From Mycobacterium sp. 852002-10029_SCH5224772 (GTDB taxonomy: Bacteria > Actinomycetota > Actinomycetes > Mycobacteriales > Mycobacteriaceae), in assembly GCF_001667315.1 (NCBI RefSeq), contig NZ_LZHT01000097.1:1-45242 (forward strand): a stretch of DNA of 45,242 nt, written 5' to 3'. Positions 8,597 to 16,624 of the stretch are shown piece after piece. The first letter of the stretch is position 1. Each line of letters opens with the position of its first letter. The translations under genes and the position numbers were made by a program. The notes below the pieces were generated by a model that worked only from the letters and a program-made list of their open reading frames with translations, was not told the origin of the DNA and ran no database searches.

Positions 8597-9373
8597 ATGG
8601 CTGCATTCGGTAAACGCTCACGCAAGGACGACGGCGCGCCCGGCGCGGACGCGCAAGCGGCCGACGAGGTCGCGGTCCACGGCGCCGACGATCAGGCGCC
8701 CGCAGAGCTCGAGGGCCCGTTCGACATCGAGGACTTCGATGACCCCGCCGTGGCCGAGCTGGCCCGGCTCGACCTGGGCTCGGTGCTGATCCCCATGCCC
8801 GAGGCCGGTCAGCTGCAGGTGGAACTGACCGAAACCGGTGTCCCCAGCGCGGTCTGGGTCGTCACGCCCAATGGTCGTTTCACCATCGCCGCGTATGCGG
8901 CGCCCAAGACGGGCGGGCTGTGGCGCGAAGTGGCCGGCGAGCTCGCCGAATCGCTGCGCAACGACTCGGCCCAGGTCAGCATCAAGGACGGGCCGTGGGG
9001 GCGGGAAGTGGTCGGCACCGCCACCGGCGTGGTGCGCTTCATCGGCGTCGACGGATACCGCTGGATGATCCGCTGCGTCATCAACGGCGCCCACGAGACG
9101 ATGGAAGCGCTCGAGCTGGAGGCGCGAGCGGCGTTGGCGGACACCGTGGTTCGGCGCGGGGACACGCCCCTTCCGGTGCGCACCCCGCTGGTCGTGCAGC
9201 TGCCCGAGCCGATGGCGCAGCAGCTGCGCGAAGCCGCCGCGGCGCAGCAAGCCTCACCACAGGGGGATGCGCCGCAGACCGAGGAGCAACAGGCCCCTGC
9301 CGACGAGCCGGCCGCGCGCCGCAGCGCCGACGGGTCGGCCATGCAGCAGCTGCGCACCACCACCGGCGGCTGA
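8597..9373 (+). CDS. DUF3710 protein (Rv2696c-like)
   Basis: A 258-residue soluble protein. The N-terminus is charged (FGKRSRKDDGAPGADAQAADE), followed by PFDIEDFDDPAVAELARLDLGSVLIPMPE, the DUF3710 entry motif, then a beta-rich core with VWVVTPNGRFTIAAYAAPKTGGLWREV and GVDGYRWMIRCVINGA. The last ~45 residues are Q/A/P-rich and probably disordered. Start ATG 8597 has AGGAGAGG eight bases upstream. Function is unknown. The gene follows dut with 47 bp between and may be co-transcribed. Convergent with the hydrolase at 9390. Confidence 0.92.
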   Translation: MAAFGKRSRKDDGAPGADAQAADEVAVHGADDQAPAELEGPFDIEDFDDPAVAELARLDLGSVLIPMPEAGQLQVELTETGVPSAVWVVTPNGRFTIAAYAAPKTGGLWREVAGELAESLRNDSAQVSIKDGPWGREVVGTATGVVRFIGVDGYRWMIRCVINGAHETMEALELEARAALADTVVRRGDTPLPVRTPLVVQLPEPMAQQLREAAAAQQASPQGDAPQTEEQQAPADEPAARRSADGSAMQQLRTTTGG

Positions 9374-9389
9374 CACCCCGGCGGGCCGG

Positions 9390-10106
9390 CTAGCTCAGCT
9401 CGGCCAGCGCCTGCAGGCAGGCCGCCCCCAGGGCGGTGGGATCCGCCCCGATCTGATCGAGCGTCACCGTCCGCAGCGCTGCGCGCGGCGCGGCGGCGAC
9501 CCAGGCGACACCGGCCTGCAACGGATGGATCGGGTCGTCGACCGCGGCCGCCACCGCCAGCGGCGCGGTCAAAGCGGTCAGCTCGCCGCAGCTCGGCGCG
9601 ACGTAGGCGGCCGCTTCGTCCATGGCGTCGGGCAGGTGCGGCCACTGCGCGCGCCACGAGCGGGCCAGCTCGTCGGCCAGCCACGGCGGGCTGGACGCCC
9701 GCATCTGCGTGGTCGTCGCCGCCAGGCCGTCGGCACGCAACTGGGACGCCGAATACCGCGCCGCGAGGGCCGCCGGCGCCTCACCGGGCGCCCCCGCCCA
9801 CGCCGGTAGCGCGGCCAGGACCGCGACGGTCCGGTCCGGGTGGGCCAGGGCCCAGGCCGCCGCCACCGCCGCGCCGATCGACACGCCGCCGACCGCGATC
9901 GGCCCGCCACGTGCGGCGGCGTCCAGCGCCGCCAGGTAGCCGTCGATCAGCCGGTCGGGCCGCGGCGGCGGGGTCACCAGCACCGCGCCGACCTCGGCTA
10001 TCGGGCGGGAAAACGCCCGGTGAACGTAGTCGTCATCGGAGCCGGTTCCGGGCAACAACACCGTCGTGACACCGCTCAGATCGACCACCACCCCTCGATA
10101 CTGCAC
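9390..10106 (-). CDS. Small alpha/beta-hydrolase (Rv2695-like)
   Basis: A 238-residue predicted hydrolase. The core shows TVLLPGTGSDDDYVHRAF (oxyanion-type HG/PG loop), the nucleophile elbow AVGGVSIGAAVAAAWAL (G-x-S-x-G, Ser near 94), AAVDDPIHPLQ (acid/His region near 198) and no signal peptide. Substrate is unknown. The start is GTG at 10106 with AGGT eight bases upstream; GTG codons at residues 6-7 (VVVDLSG) are alternatives that fit the M. tuberculosis protein as recalled. It is divergent from the OB-fold gene. Confidence 0.85.
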   Translation of the reverse strand: MQYRGVVVDLSGVTTVLLPGTGSDDDYVHRAFSRPIAEVGAVLVTPPPRPDRLIDGYLAALDAAARGGPIAVGGVSIGAAVAAAWALAHPDRTVAVLAALPAWAGAPGEAPAALAARYSASQLRADGLAATTTQMRASSPPWLADELARSWRAQWPHLPDAMDEAAAYVAPSCGELTALTAPLAVAAAVDDPIHPLQAGVAWVAAAPRAALRTVTLDQIGADPTALGAACLQALAELS

Positions 10107-10227
10107 GGCGTTGACCTGCGGTCCAACATCGCGTTTGAGTCGGTTGGCGCTGGGGAACCAACAGGTCTACGGTGTCCGTTGGCATAAAGGGAAGCGTCGA
10201 GGATTATCAGCACTGTCAGGAGTGGCC

Positions 10228-10596
10228 ATGGGGGCCCAAGGGTATCTGCGCCGGCTGACCCGTCGGTTGACGGAAGATCCGGAGCAGCGCGACTCTGAGG
10301 AACTGTCCGACGAAGTCGCAAGCACCGGCGCGCAACGGGCTATCGATTGCGAGCGTGGCCAGGAAGTCACGATGGTCGGCACGCTGCGCAGCGTGGAGTG
10401 CAACGGCAGGGCCTGCGCCGGCGGGGTGCGCGCCGAATTGTTCGACGGCAGCGACACCGTCACGCTCGTGTGGCTGGGCCAGCGCCGCATCCCCGGCATC
10501 GACTCGGGCCGCACCCTGCGGGTGCGGGGTCGCCTCGGCAAGCTCGAGAACGGAACCAAGGCGATTTACAACCCGCACTACGAAATTCAGCGGTGA
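10228..10596 (+). CDS. OB-fold nucleic acid binding protein (Rv2694c-like)
   Basis: A 122-residue protein with an N-terminal basic helix (YLRRLTRRLTED) and an OB-fold: QEVTMVGTLRSVECN, GVRAELFDGSDTVTLVWLGQRRIPGIDSGRTLRVRGRLG, ending YNPHYEIQR. This is the tRNA-anti type of OB domain, so single-stranded nucleic acid binding is likely but untested. Start ATG 10228 has AGGAG seven bases upstream. Its stop TGA overlaps the GTG start of the DUF3159 gene (GTGA), indicating translational coupling. Confidence 0.9.
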   Translation: MGAQGYLRRLTRRLTEDPEQRDSEELSDEVASTGAQRAIDCERGQEVTMVGTLRSVECNGRACAGGVRAELFDGSDTVTLVWLGQRRIPGIDSGRTLRVRGRLGKLENGTKAIYNPHYEIQR

Positions 10597-11288
10597 CCGT
10601 CCCAGAAGACTTGGGTGGGGCAACCCGAGAGCCGGGCTCATCGGAACAAGCCACTAGCCGCATCAGCCCCGAGCGCCTGCTCGCGCAGGCGGGCGGGGTC
10701 AGTGGTGTCATCTACTCGTCGCTTCCGGTAGTCGTCTTCGTGGTCGCCTCGAGCGTGTCGGGACTCGTTCCGGCGATCGCGGCGGCGTTGGGGGTGGCCG
10801 GTCTGGTCTTGCTCTGGCGGCTGATTCGGCGGGATTCCCCGCAACCGGCGTTCTCCGGGTTCTTCGGTGTGGCGCTGTGCGCGCTGATCGCCTACGTGCT
10901 GGGGGAGTCCAAGGGCTACTTCCTGCTGGGCATCTGGATGTCGTTGGTCTGGGCGGTGGTGGTCGCGGCGTCGGTGCTGATCCGACGGCCCCTGGTGGGC
11001 TACGCGTGGAGCTGGGCCACCGGGCGCGGCGACGGCTGGCGCAGCGTTCCCCGCGCCGTCTTGGCGTTCGACGTCGCCTCGCTGGGCTGGGCGCTGGTGT
11101 TCGCCGCCCGCTTCGTGGTCCAGGGGCTGCTCTACAACGCCGACCGGACGGGGTGGCTGGCGGCGGCGCGGATCGGGATGGGTTGGCCGCTGACCGTGCT
11201 GGCAGCGCTGGCAACCTACGCGGCGATCAAGTCGGCGCAACGGTCCATCGTCGGGGTCGAGATGCAATCCCGCACCGTGGGCGACTAG
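10593..11288 (+). CDS. DUF3159 membrane protein (Rv2693c-like)
   Basis: A 231-residue integral membrane protein with about six hydrophobic helices (VIYSSLPVVVFVVASSVSGLVPAI, FFGVALCALIAYVLG, WMSLVWAVVVAASVLI, and others). It contains the DUF3159 marks GGVSGVIYSSLPV and RDSPQPAFSGFFGV, then GLLYNADRTGWLAAARIGMGWPLT. GTG 10593 overlaps the upstream stop by four bases. Pairing of a cytosolic OB-fold protein with a membrane protein in one transcript is conserved in mycobacteria; function is unknown. A copy of a dispersed 38-bp repeat lies just after its stop. Confidence 0.9.
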   Translation: MTVPEDLGGATREPGSSEQATSRISPERLLAQAGGVSGVIYSSLPVVVFVVASSVSGLVPAIAAALGVAGLVLLWRLIRRDSPQPAFSGFFGVALCALIAYVLGESKGYFLLGIWMSLVWAVVVAASVLIRRPLVGYAWSWATGRGDGWRSVPRAVLAFDVASLGWALVFAARFVVQGLLYNADRTGWLAAARIGMGWPLTVLAALATYAAIKSAQRSIVGVEMQSRTVGD

Positions 11289-11300
11289 CCCAAGGGTGGC

Positions 11301-11338
11301 GACCCGCTGCGCCCGGTTACACCGCGCTTGCGATCGCC
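11301..11338 (+). repeat. dispersed 38-bp repeat, single copy
   Basis: This 38-bp stretch, from GACCCGCTGCGCCCGG to GCGCTTGCGATCGCC, matches the units of the tandem array at 31935-32084 at about 34 of 38 positions. It fills the space between two convergent stops (DUF3159 and ceoC). Confidence 0.75.
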
Positions 11339-11339
11339 A

Positions 11340-11996
11340 CTAGCCCAACAGCAGCTTCTGCAGCTCCTCTTCCGCCTCGGCGACCACGACGAACAGCAGC
11401 TCGTCGCCGCCTTCGAGCGGCTCGTCCTCCTCGGGCACGATCACCCGCGGGCCGCGCAGGATCGTCACCAGCGAGGTGTCGCGCGGCAGCGCCAGTTTGC
11501 GCACCGGCTTGCCGCCCCAGGGTGTGTCGTCGGGCAGGGTGATCTCGACGAGGTTGGCCTGCCCCTTGCGGAACTCCATGAGTCGCACCAGATCGCCGAC
11601 GGCGACGGCCTCTTCGATGAGAGACGCCAGCATGCGTGGCGTCGACACCGCGACGTCGACGCCCCAGGCGTCGGTGAACAGCCACTCGTTGCGTGGATCG
11701 TTGACCCGCGCCACCACCCGCGGCACCGCGAATTCGGTTTTGGCCAAGAGGCTTAGCACGACGTTGGCCTTGTCATCGCCGGTCGCGGCCACCACCACGT
11801 CGAACTCCTGCATGTGCACCGATTCCAGCAGGCTCAACTCGCACGCGTCGCCCAGGCGCCAGTGCGCGGCCGGGATGGCGTCGACGTCGACATGGTCGGG
11901 GTTGCGCTCGATCAGCGTCACATCGTGGCCGTTGCCGAGGAGCTCCCGCGTGACCGAACGACCGACCGCGCCGGCGCCGGCAACCGCTACTTTCAT
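11340..11996 (-). CDS. ceoC: RCK-type potassium uptake regulator CeoC (TrkA family)
   Basis: A 218-residue cytosolic regulator. RCK_N Rossmann domain: MKVAVAGAGAVGRSVTREL (GxGxxG), DVTLIERNPDHV, EFDVVVAATGDDKANVVLSLLA. The C-terminal RCK_C domain (~135-215) contains NLVEITLPDDTPWGGKPVRKLALPRDTSLVTILRG. It binds NAD(H)/nucleotides and gates or regulates K+ transport. Start ATG 11996 has GAGGAGG upstream, 37 bp after the ceoB stop, so the two form an operon. They probably act as hetero-oligomers. Confidence 0.95.
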   Translation of the reverse strand: MKVAVAGAGAVGRSVTRELLGNGHDVTLIERNPDHVDVDAIPAAHWRLGDACELSLLESVHMQEFDVVVAATGDDKANVVLSLLAKTEFAVPRVVARVNDPRNEWLFTDAWGVDVAVSTPRMLASLIEEAVAVGDLVRLMEFRKGQANLVEITLPDDTPWGGKPVRKLALPRDTSLVTILRGPRVIVPEEDEPLEGGDELLFVVVAEAEEELQKLLLG

Positions 11997-12033
11997 CTGC
12001 GCCGCCTCCTCAAAAACCGGTCCGTCGACTTCA

Positions 12034-12699
12034 TCACAGGTCTTCGCTCGGGGGTAGCGCGGCGATGGCGACCGCCTCGGCGGCGCGGCCGGATATCGCC
12101 GCGACGTAGACCTGGTCGCCGGCCTGGATCACCGACTTCGGTTCGGGCAACACGCCGGCCCCGAATCGGATCAGGAACGCGACCCGCGCGCCGGTGGCCT
12201 GCTCGAGATCGGTGACCCGGTGGCCGATCCAATCTTCGTGCAGGACGACCTCGGAGACGGCGACCGTGCCGGTCGGATCGCGCCACTTGGCCGTCTCGGT
12301 CTCCCGCAGCAGCGCATTGAGCAGGCGGTCCGTGGTCCAGGGCACGGTCGCGATGGTGGGAATGCCCAGGCGCTCGTAGACCTCGGCGCGCTTGGCGTCA
12401 TAGATACGGGCCACGACTCGTTTGACGCCGAACGTCTCGCGGGCCAGTCGCGCCGAGATGATGTTGGAGTTGTCGCCGGACGACACGGCGGCGAACGCGT
12501 CCGCCTCGTCGATACCGGCCCTCAGCAGTACATCTCGGTCGAATCCCTGTCCCAGGACCCGCTCGCCGGCGTATTCGGGGCTGAGCCGATTGAAGGCGGT
12601 GCTGTCGCGGTCGATGACGGCCACGTCGTGACCGATGCGGGAGAGCCCGTCGGCGACCGAGGAGCCGACGCGGCCGCAGCCCATCACTACTACTCGCAC
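12034..12699 (-). CDS. ceoB: RCK-type potassium uptake regulator CeoB (TrkA family)
   Basis: A 221-residue TrkA-type regulator from GTG 12699 (VRVVVMGCGRVGSSVADGL). The Rossmann GxGxxG is GCGRVG; DVAVIDRDSTAF marks the acidic end of beta-2; AAVSSGDNSNIISARLARETF follows. The C-terminal RCK_C domain starts near 130 (EVVLHEDWIGHRVTDLEQATG). GAGAGG lies eight bases before the start; an upstream extension to 12798 exists in frame but is not family-like. Divergent from the APC-type transporter at 12826, with 126 bp between, suggesting a functional link with that permease. Confidence 0.94.
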   Translation of the reverse strand: MRVVVMGCGRVGSSVADGLSRIGHDVAVIDRDSTAFNRLSPEYAGERVLGQGFDRDVLLRAGIDEADAFAAVSSGDNSNIISARLARETFGVKRVVARIYDAKRAEVYERLGIPTIATVPWTTDRLLNALLRETETAKWRDPTGTVAVSEVVLHEDWIGHRVTDLEQATGARVAFLIRFGAGVLPEPKSVIQAGDQVYVAAISGRAAEAVAIAALPPSEDL

Positions 12700-12811
12700 T
12701 TGTGGTCCTCTCGGCCGCGGTTTGCCCGTTGGTCGGCAACGCACGTCGGCAAGCCGTTTCGGTCGGCGAACATTCTCGTCCACGAACGCTACCGTCAAAC
12801 CCGTCTGGGCT

Positions 12812-12817
12812 TACTCT
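12812..12817 (+). promoter_or_regulatory. -10 hexamer TACTCT, possible leaderless permease mRNA
   Basis: TACTCT is followed by TGGCTCTC and GTG 12826. There is no SD sequence, and the 8-nt spacing equals that at dut. It lies within the ceoB/permease divergent region. Confidence 0.45.
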
Positions 12818-12825
12818 TGGCTCTC

Positions 12826-14820
12826 GTGTCCAAACTTTCAACCGCCACTCGTCGGTTGCTTATCGGCCGGCCGTTTCGCAGCGACCGGTTGAGCCACACG
12901 CTGCTGCCCAAGCGGATCGCCTTGCCGGTGTTCGCCTCCGACGCGTTGTCGTCGGTGGCGTATGCGCCCGAGGAGGTCTTCCTCATGCTGTCGGTGGCGG
13001 GGTTGTCGGCGTACGCGCTGACGCCGTGGATCGGGCTCGCGGTGGCGGCTGTCATGTTGGTGGTGGTGGCCAGCTACCGGCAGAACGTCCACGCCTACCC
13101 GTCCGGCGGCGGTGACTACGAGGTGGTCACCACCAACCTCGGTGAGACGGCGGGCCTCGTCGTGGCCAGCGCCCTGATGGTGGATTACGTTCTGACCGTG
13201 GCTGTTTCGACGGCGTCGGCGATGGCGAACATCGGATCGGCGATCCCGATCGTGGCGGAAAATAAAGTGATCTTCTGCGTGGCCTCCATTTTGCTGGTGA
13301 TGGCGTTGAACCTGCGTGGGGTGCGCGAATCCGGGGTGGCGTTCGCCATCCCGACCTATGCGTTCATCATCGGTGTCCTCGTCATGATCGGCTGGGGTCT
13401 GTTCCGGATCTTCGTGCTGGGTGATCCGTTGCGGGCGGAGTCCGCCGGTTTCCAGATGCACGCTGCGCACGGCCAGGTCGTCGGTTTCGCCCTGGCGTTC
13501 TTGGTGGCGCGGTCGTTTTCCTCGGGCTGCGCGGCGCTCACGGGTGTCGAGGCGATCAGCAACGGGGTGCCGGCGTTTCAGAAACCCAAGTCGCGCAACG
13601 CGGCGACGACCCTGCTGATGCTGGGCGCCATCGCGGTCACCCTGCTGATGGGCATCATCGTGCTGGCCCAGAAGATCGGGGTCCAGCTCGTCGAGGATCC
13701 CGCGACGCAACTGAGCGGGACACCGAAGGGCTACTACCAGAAGACCCTGGTCGCCCAACTCGCGCAGGCCGTGTTCGGCAGCTTTCACCTCGGCTTCCTG
13801 CTGATCGCCACCGTAACCGCACTCATCCTGGTGCTGGCGGCCAACACCGCGTTCAACGGCTTCCCGGTGCTGGGTTCGATCCTGGCCCAGCACAGCTACC
13901 TGCCGCGCCAATTGCACACCCGCGGAGACCGGTTGGCGTTCTCCAACGGAATCGTGTTCCTGTCCGGGGTGGCTGTGCTGGCGATCGTGGCGTTCCGCGG
14001 CGAGGTCACCGCGTTGATTCAGCTGTACATCGTCGGCGTGTTCATTTCGTTCACACTGAGCCAGATCGGCATGGTGCGGCACTGGACCCGGTTGCTGCGC
14101 AGCGAGACCGATCCGGGGGCGCGGCGCAAGATGATGCGCTCCCGGGTGGTCAACACGGTCGGATTGCTTTCCACCGGTACGGTTTTCTTGGTGGTGCTGG
14201 TCACCAAGTTCGTCGCCGGGGCGTGGATCGCCCTGTTCGCGATGAGCTTGCTATTCGGAGTGATGAAGATGATTCACCGGCACTACAACACCGTGAACCG
14301 CGAACTGGCGAAGCAGGCCGCGGACGAGGAGGACGGGGTGTTGCCCAGCCGCAATCACGCCGTGGTGCTGGTGTCCAAGCTGCACCTGCCGACGATGCGT
14401 GCGCTGGCCTACGCCAGGGCCACCCGCCCCGATGTCCTCGAGGCGGTGACGGTCAGCGTCGACGACGCGGAAACCCGCGAGCTGGTGCAAAAGTGGGAGG
14501 AAAGCGATATCAGTGTCCCGCTGAAGGTCATCGCATCGCCGTATCGCGAGATCACCCGTCCCGTACTGGAATACGTCAAGCGGGCCAGGGAAGAGTCTCC
14601 GCGCACCGTGGTCACCGTGTTCATCCCGGAGTATGTGGTGGGGCACTGGTGGGAGCAGGTGCTGCACAACCAGAGTGCGCTGCGCCTCAAGGGCCGGCTG
14701 CTGTTCATGCCGGGTGTCATGGTGACTTCGGTTCCGTGGCAATTGAGTTCGTCGGAACGGCGCAAGACGTTGCAGCCGCATGTGGCGCCGGGCGACGCTC
14801 GTCGGGGAATCTTCGATTGA
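12826..14820 (+). CDS. APC-superfamily transporter, KimA-like (Rv2690c-like)
   Basis: A 664-residue membrane protein. Residues ~1-450 hold about 12 hydrophobic segments, beginning after LLPKRIALPVFASDALSSVAYAPEE. The first-helix motif FASDALSSVAYA and the later AYPSGGGDYEVV are conserved in the KimA/YdaO branch of the APC superfamily. A ~190-residue cytosolic C-terminal domain follows (NHAVVLVSKLHLPTMRALAYARATRPDVLEAVTV...). Databases often call it an amino-acid permease; KimA itself is a proton-coupled K+ importer. Divergent neighbours CeoB/CeoC are K+-transport regulators, which supports a K+ role (inference). Start GTG 12826 (VSKLSTATRR). Confidence 0.88.
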   Translation: MSKLSTATRRLLIGRPFRSDRLSHTLLPKRIALPVFASDALSSVAYAPEEVFLMLSVAGLSAYALTPWIGLAVAAVMLVVVASYRQNVHAYPSGGGDYEVVTTNLGETAGLVVASALMVDYVLTVAVSTASAMANIGSAIPIVAENKVIFCVASILLVMALNLRGVRESGVAFAIPTYAFIIGVLVMIGWGLFRIFVLGDPLRAESAGFQMHAAHGQVVGFALAFLVARSFSSGCAALTGVEAISNGVPAFQKPKSRNAATTLLMLGAIAVTLLMGIIVLAQKIGVQLVEDPATQLSGTPKGYYQKTLVAQLAQAVFGSFHLGFLLIATVTALILVLAANTAFNGFPVLGSILAQHSYLPRQLHTRGDRLAFSNGIVFLSGVAVLAIVAFRGEVTALIQLYIVGVFISFTLSQIGMVRHWTRLLRSETDPGARRKMMRSRVVNTVGLLSTGTVFLVVLVTKFVAGAWIALFAMSLLFGVMKMIHRHYNTVNRELAKQAADEEDGVLPSRNHAVVLVSKLHLPTMRALAYARATRPDVLEAVTVSVDDAETRELVQKWEESDISVPLKVIASPYREITRPVLEYVKRAREESPRTVVTVFIPEYVVGHWWEQVLHNQSALRLKGRLLFMPGVMVTSVPWQLSSSERRKTLQPHVAPGDARRGIFD

Positions 14821-16043
14821 CCCGCGAATCGACCCGCGCACCGCGCGGGGTTCCGCCGCCGGTAGGCGAGCTGACGTTGACCACCGGCGCCCCGGCCAAC
14901 GGCGGCAGTTGCGTGGCGCACCACGAAGGCCGGGTGGTGTTCGTCCGGTACGCGCTGCCCGGTGAGCGGGTGCGTGTCCGGGTGACCGCGGACCGCGGAT
15001 CGTATTGGCACGCAGAGGTTATCGATGTCATCGAGCCGGCGGTCGGTCGTACGTCCTCGCTGTGCCCGATCGCCGGGGTCGACGGTGCCGGCTGTTGCGA
15101 CCTGGCGTTCGCCGTCCCCGAGGTGGCCCGCACGCTCAAGGCCGAGGTGGTGGCCAATCAGCTGGAGCGCCTCGGCGGGCATCGCTGGAGCGGCGAGGCC
15201 GAACCACTGCCGTCGGGGCCGACAGGCTGGCGCACCCGCGTTCGCCTCGATGTGGGCGCCGACCGCCGCCCGGGCTTTCACCGTTACCACAGCGACGATT
15301 TGGTGACCGACCTGCGCTGTGCGCAGCTGCTCGACGGCATGCTCGACGGCATCGCGGAAACCGAGTGGCCCGCGGCCGCCCAGCTGCACGTGGCCGTCGA
15401 CGATGACGGCGCGCGCCATGTGGTGCGCACGTTGCGGCAGGGCAGACGCACCGCGACCAAGGTGATCCAGGGCCGCTACGAGGCGGTGCAGCGGGTAGCG
15501 GGGCGCAGCTGGCAGGTGCCGGTGACCGCCTTTTGGCAGGCGCACCGCGACGCCGCGGCGACGTACAGCGCTCTGGTGGCCGACTGGGCGCAGGCCGGCT
15601 CCGGCATGAGTGCCTGGGATCTCTACGGTGGCGCAGGCGTTTTCGCCGCTGTGCTCGGCGAGGCCGTGGGGGCCTCCGGGCGGGTGCTGAGCGTGGACAC
15701 CTCGCGCACGTCCACACGGGCCGCGCGGGTGGCGCTGGCCGATCTGGGCCAGGTGCAGGTGGTCACCGACTCGGTGCGCCGCGCGCTGGCGGCGCAGCGG
15801 GGGCGTGCCGACGTGGCGGTGCTGGATCCGCCGCGGGCGGGCGCCGGGCGCGAGATCATCGACCTGCTGGGTTCCGCCGGTGTTCCTCGTGTGGTGCACA
15901 TCGGTTGTGAGGCAGCATCTTTCGCCCGCGATATCGGGATCTATCTTGGTCACGGCTATACCGTCGAGAAAATCAAGGTGTTCGACGCGTTTCCGCTGAC
16001 CCATCATGTCGAATGCGTCGCGCTGCTGACCCTGCCCTCCTAG
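14817..16043 (+). CDS. TrmA/RumA-family RNA m5U methyltransferase (Rv2689c-like)
   Basis: A 408-residue SAM-dependent RNA methyltransferase. The N-terminal TRAM domain runs from LTLTTGAPANGGSCVAHHEGRVVFVRYALPGERV to ~80. Cysteines in SSLCPIAGVDGAGCCDLAF resemble the Fe-S-binding region. The Rossmann MTase fold contains AWDLYGGAGVFAAVLGE (SAM), AVLDPPRAGAGREI, and the catalytic-cysteine motif VVHIGCEAASFARD. It methylates a uridine in tRNA or rRNA; which one cannot be told. The start is TTG 14817, overlapping the permease stop (TTGA), with GGGGAA upstream. Its stop shares CTAG with the stop of the convergent regulator. Confidence 0.9.
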   Translation: MTRESTRAPRGVPPPVGELTLTTGAPANGGSCVAHHEGRVVFVRYALPGERVRVRVTADRGSYWHAEVIDVIEPAVGRTSSLCPIAGVDGAGCCDLAFAVPEVARTLKAEVVANQLERLGGHRWSGEAEPLPSGPTGWRTRVRLDVGADRRPGFHRYHSDDLVTDLRCAQLLDGMLDGIAETEWPAAAQLHVAVDDDGARHVVRTLRQGRRTATKVIQGRYEAVQRVAGRSWQVPVTAFWQAHRDAAATYSALVADWAQAGSGMSAWDLYGGAGVFAAVLGEAVGASGRVLSVDTSRTSTRAARVALADLGQVQVVTDSVRRALAAQRGRADVAVLDPPRAGAGREIIDLLGSAGVPRVVHIGCEAASFARDIGIYLGHGYTVEKIKVFDAFPLTHHVECVALLTLPS

Positions 16044-16501
16044 CCGGGTGACTGCTGCTGCCAGCGTTCGAGCATGGCCGGAATCTCCTCGAGCATGAAG
16101 GCGTAAAAGTCGCGCATCCGCGTAAGTCGTTGCCCGGCAACGCTGTCCGACCCGGCCGCCGCAATGCCGGCCTCGGCCGCCGTCTGCATGGCCGATATCA
16201 CGACGTTCTGGTTGGTGAACAGCGTCGCCCACGCGTCGTCGCGCAGCCGGTAGTGATCGCGTCTGCTGCCGGGGGCCGGCGCCCGCTCGGCCAGACCCAC
16301 GGAGGTGAGCATTTTGAGTGCGCCCGAGATCGCACCCGAACTGGCCTGCAGCTGTTCGGCCAGCTCGCCCATGGTCATGGTGGGTTGCTCCGTGAACAGC
16401 AGCGTGGCCAGCACCCGGGCCGTCATCCGTTGCAGCCCGTGATTGACGAGTACGAGCGCGAGCTGTTCGGCCGCGTCACGTTGATCCGCGCGTTCGGACA
16501 C
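16040..16501 (-). CDS. MarR/GbsR-like transcriptional regulator of the ABC/monooxygenase operon
   Basis: A 153-residue winged-helix protein from GTG 16501 (VSERADQRDAAEQLALVLVNHG). AAGGAGGTG lies five bases upstream, preferred over GTG 16507, which falls inside the SD. The wHTH is visible: RMTARVLATLLFTEQPTMTMGELAEQLQASSGAISGALKMLTSVGLAERAPAPGSRRDHYRLRDD; a C-terminal helical dimerisation region follows. The architecture matches GbsR/MarR-like regulators beside efflux transporters. It is divergent from the ABC operon at 16625 across a notably AT-rich 120 bp, so it most likely represses that operon and itself. It is not, as far as I recall, present at this spot in M. tuberculosis. Confidence 0.88.
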   Translation of the reverse strand: MSERADQRDAAEQLALVLVNHGLQRMTARVLATLLFTEQPTMTMGELAEQLQASSGAISGALKMLTSVGLAERAPAPGSRRDHYRLRDDAWATLFTNQNVVISAMQTAAEAGIAAAGSDSVAGQRLTRMRDFYAFMLEEIPAMLERWQQQSPG

Positions 16502-16621
16502 GCGCACCTCCTTAATCGACTTCGAAGAATAGCAGGATGTCTATAAATTCCGAATCTTCAAAAATCTCTGAAAAGTAGTTAGGCTGGACGCATTGTCGTG
16601 CGCCTGACACCGGGAAGGAAA
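16502..16621. promoter_or_regulatory. AT-rich divergent promoter/operator region
   Basis: This is the most AT-rich stretch of the neighbourhood. For the regulator, TATTCT (16531-16526, minus) would give a leader of about 18 nt. For the ABC operon, TAGGCT (16580-16585, plus) would give about 33 nt. Short palindromes could be operator halves: CTTCGAAG (16520-16527, touching the regulator's -10), ATTCCGAAT (16547-16555) and TTCA-N8-TGAA (16557-16572). None is long enough to assign with confidence. Confidence 0.45.
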
Positions 16622-16624
16622 ATG

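Noticed and set aside
12220..12825. N-terminal extension of the APC permease
   Set aside because: The upstream frame overlaps ceoB on the other strand and the promoter region; family similarity begins at VSKLSTATRR (12826).
14409..16232. 607-codon minus-strand frame across the RNA methyltransferase
   Set aside because: Shadow of a clearly coding gene; composition (Arg/His/Gly-rich) is not protein-like.
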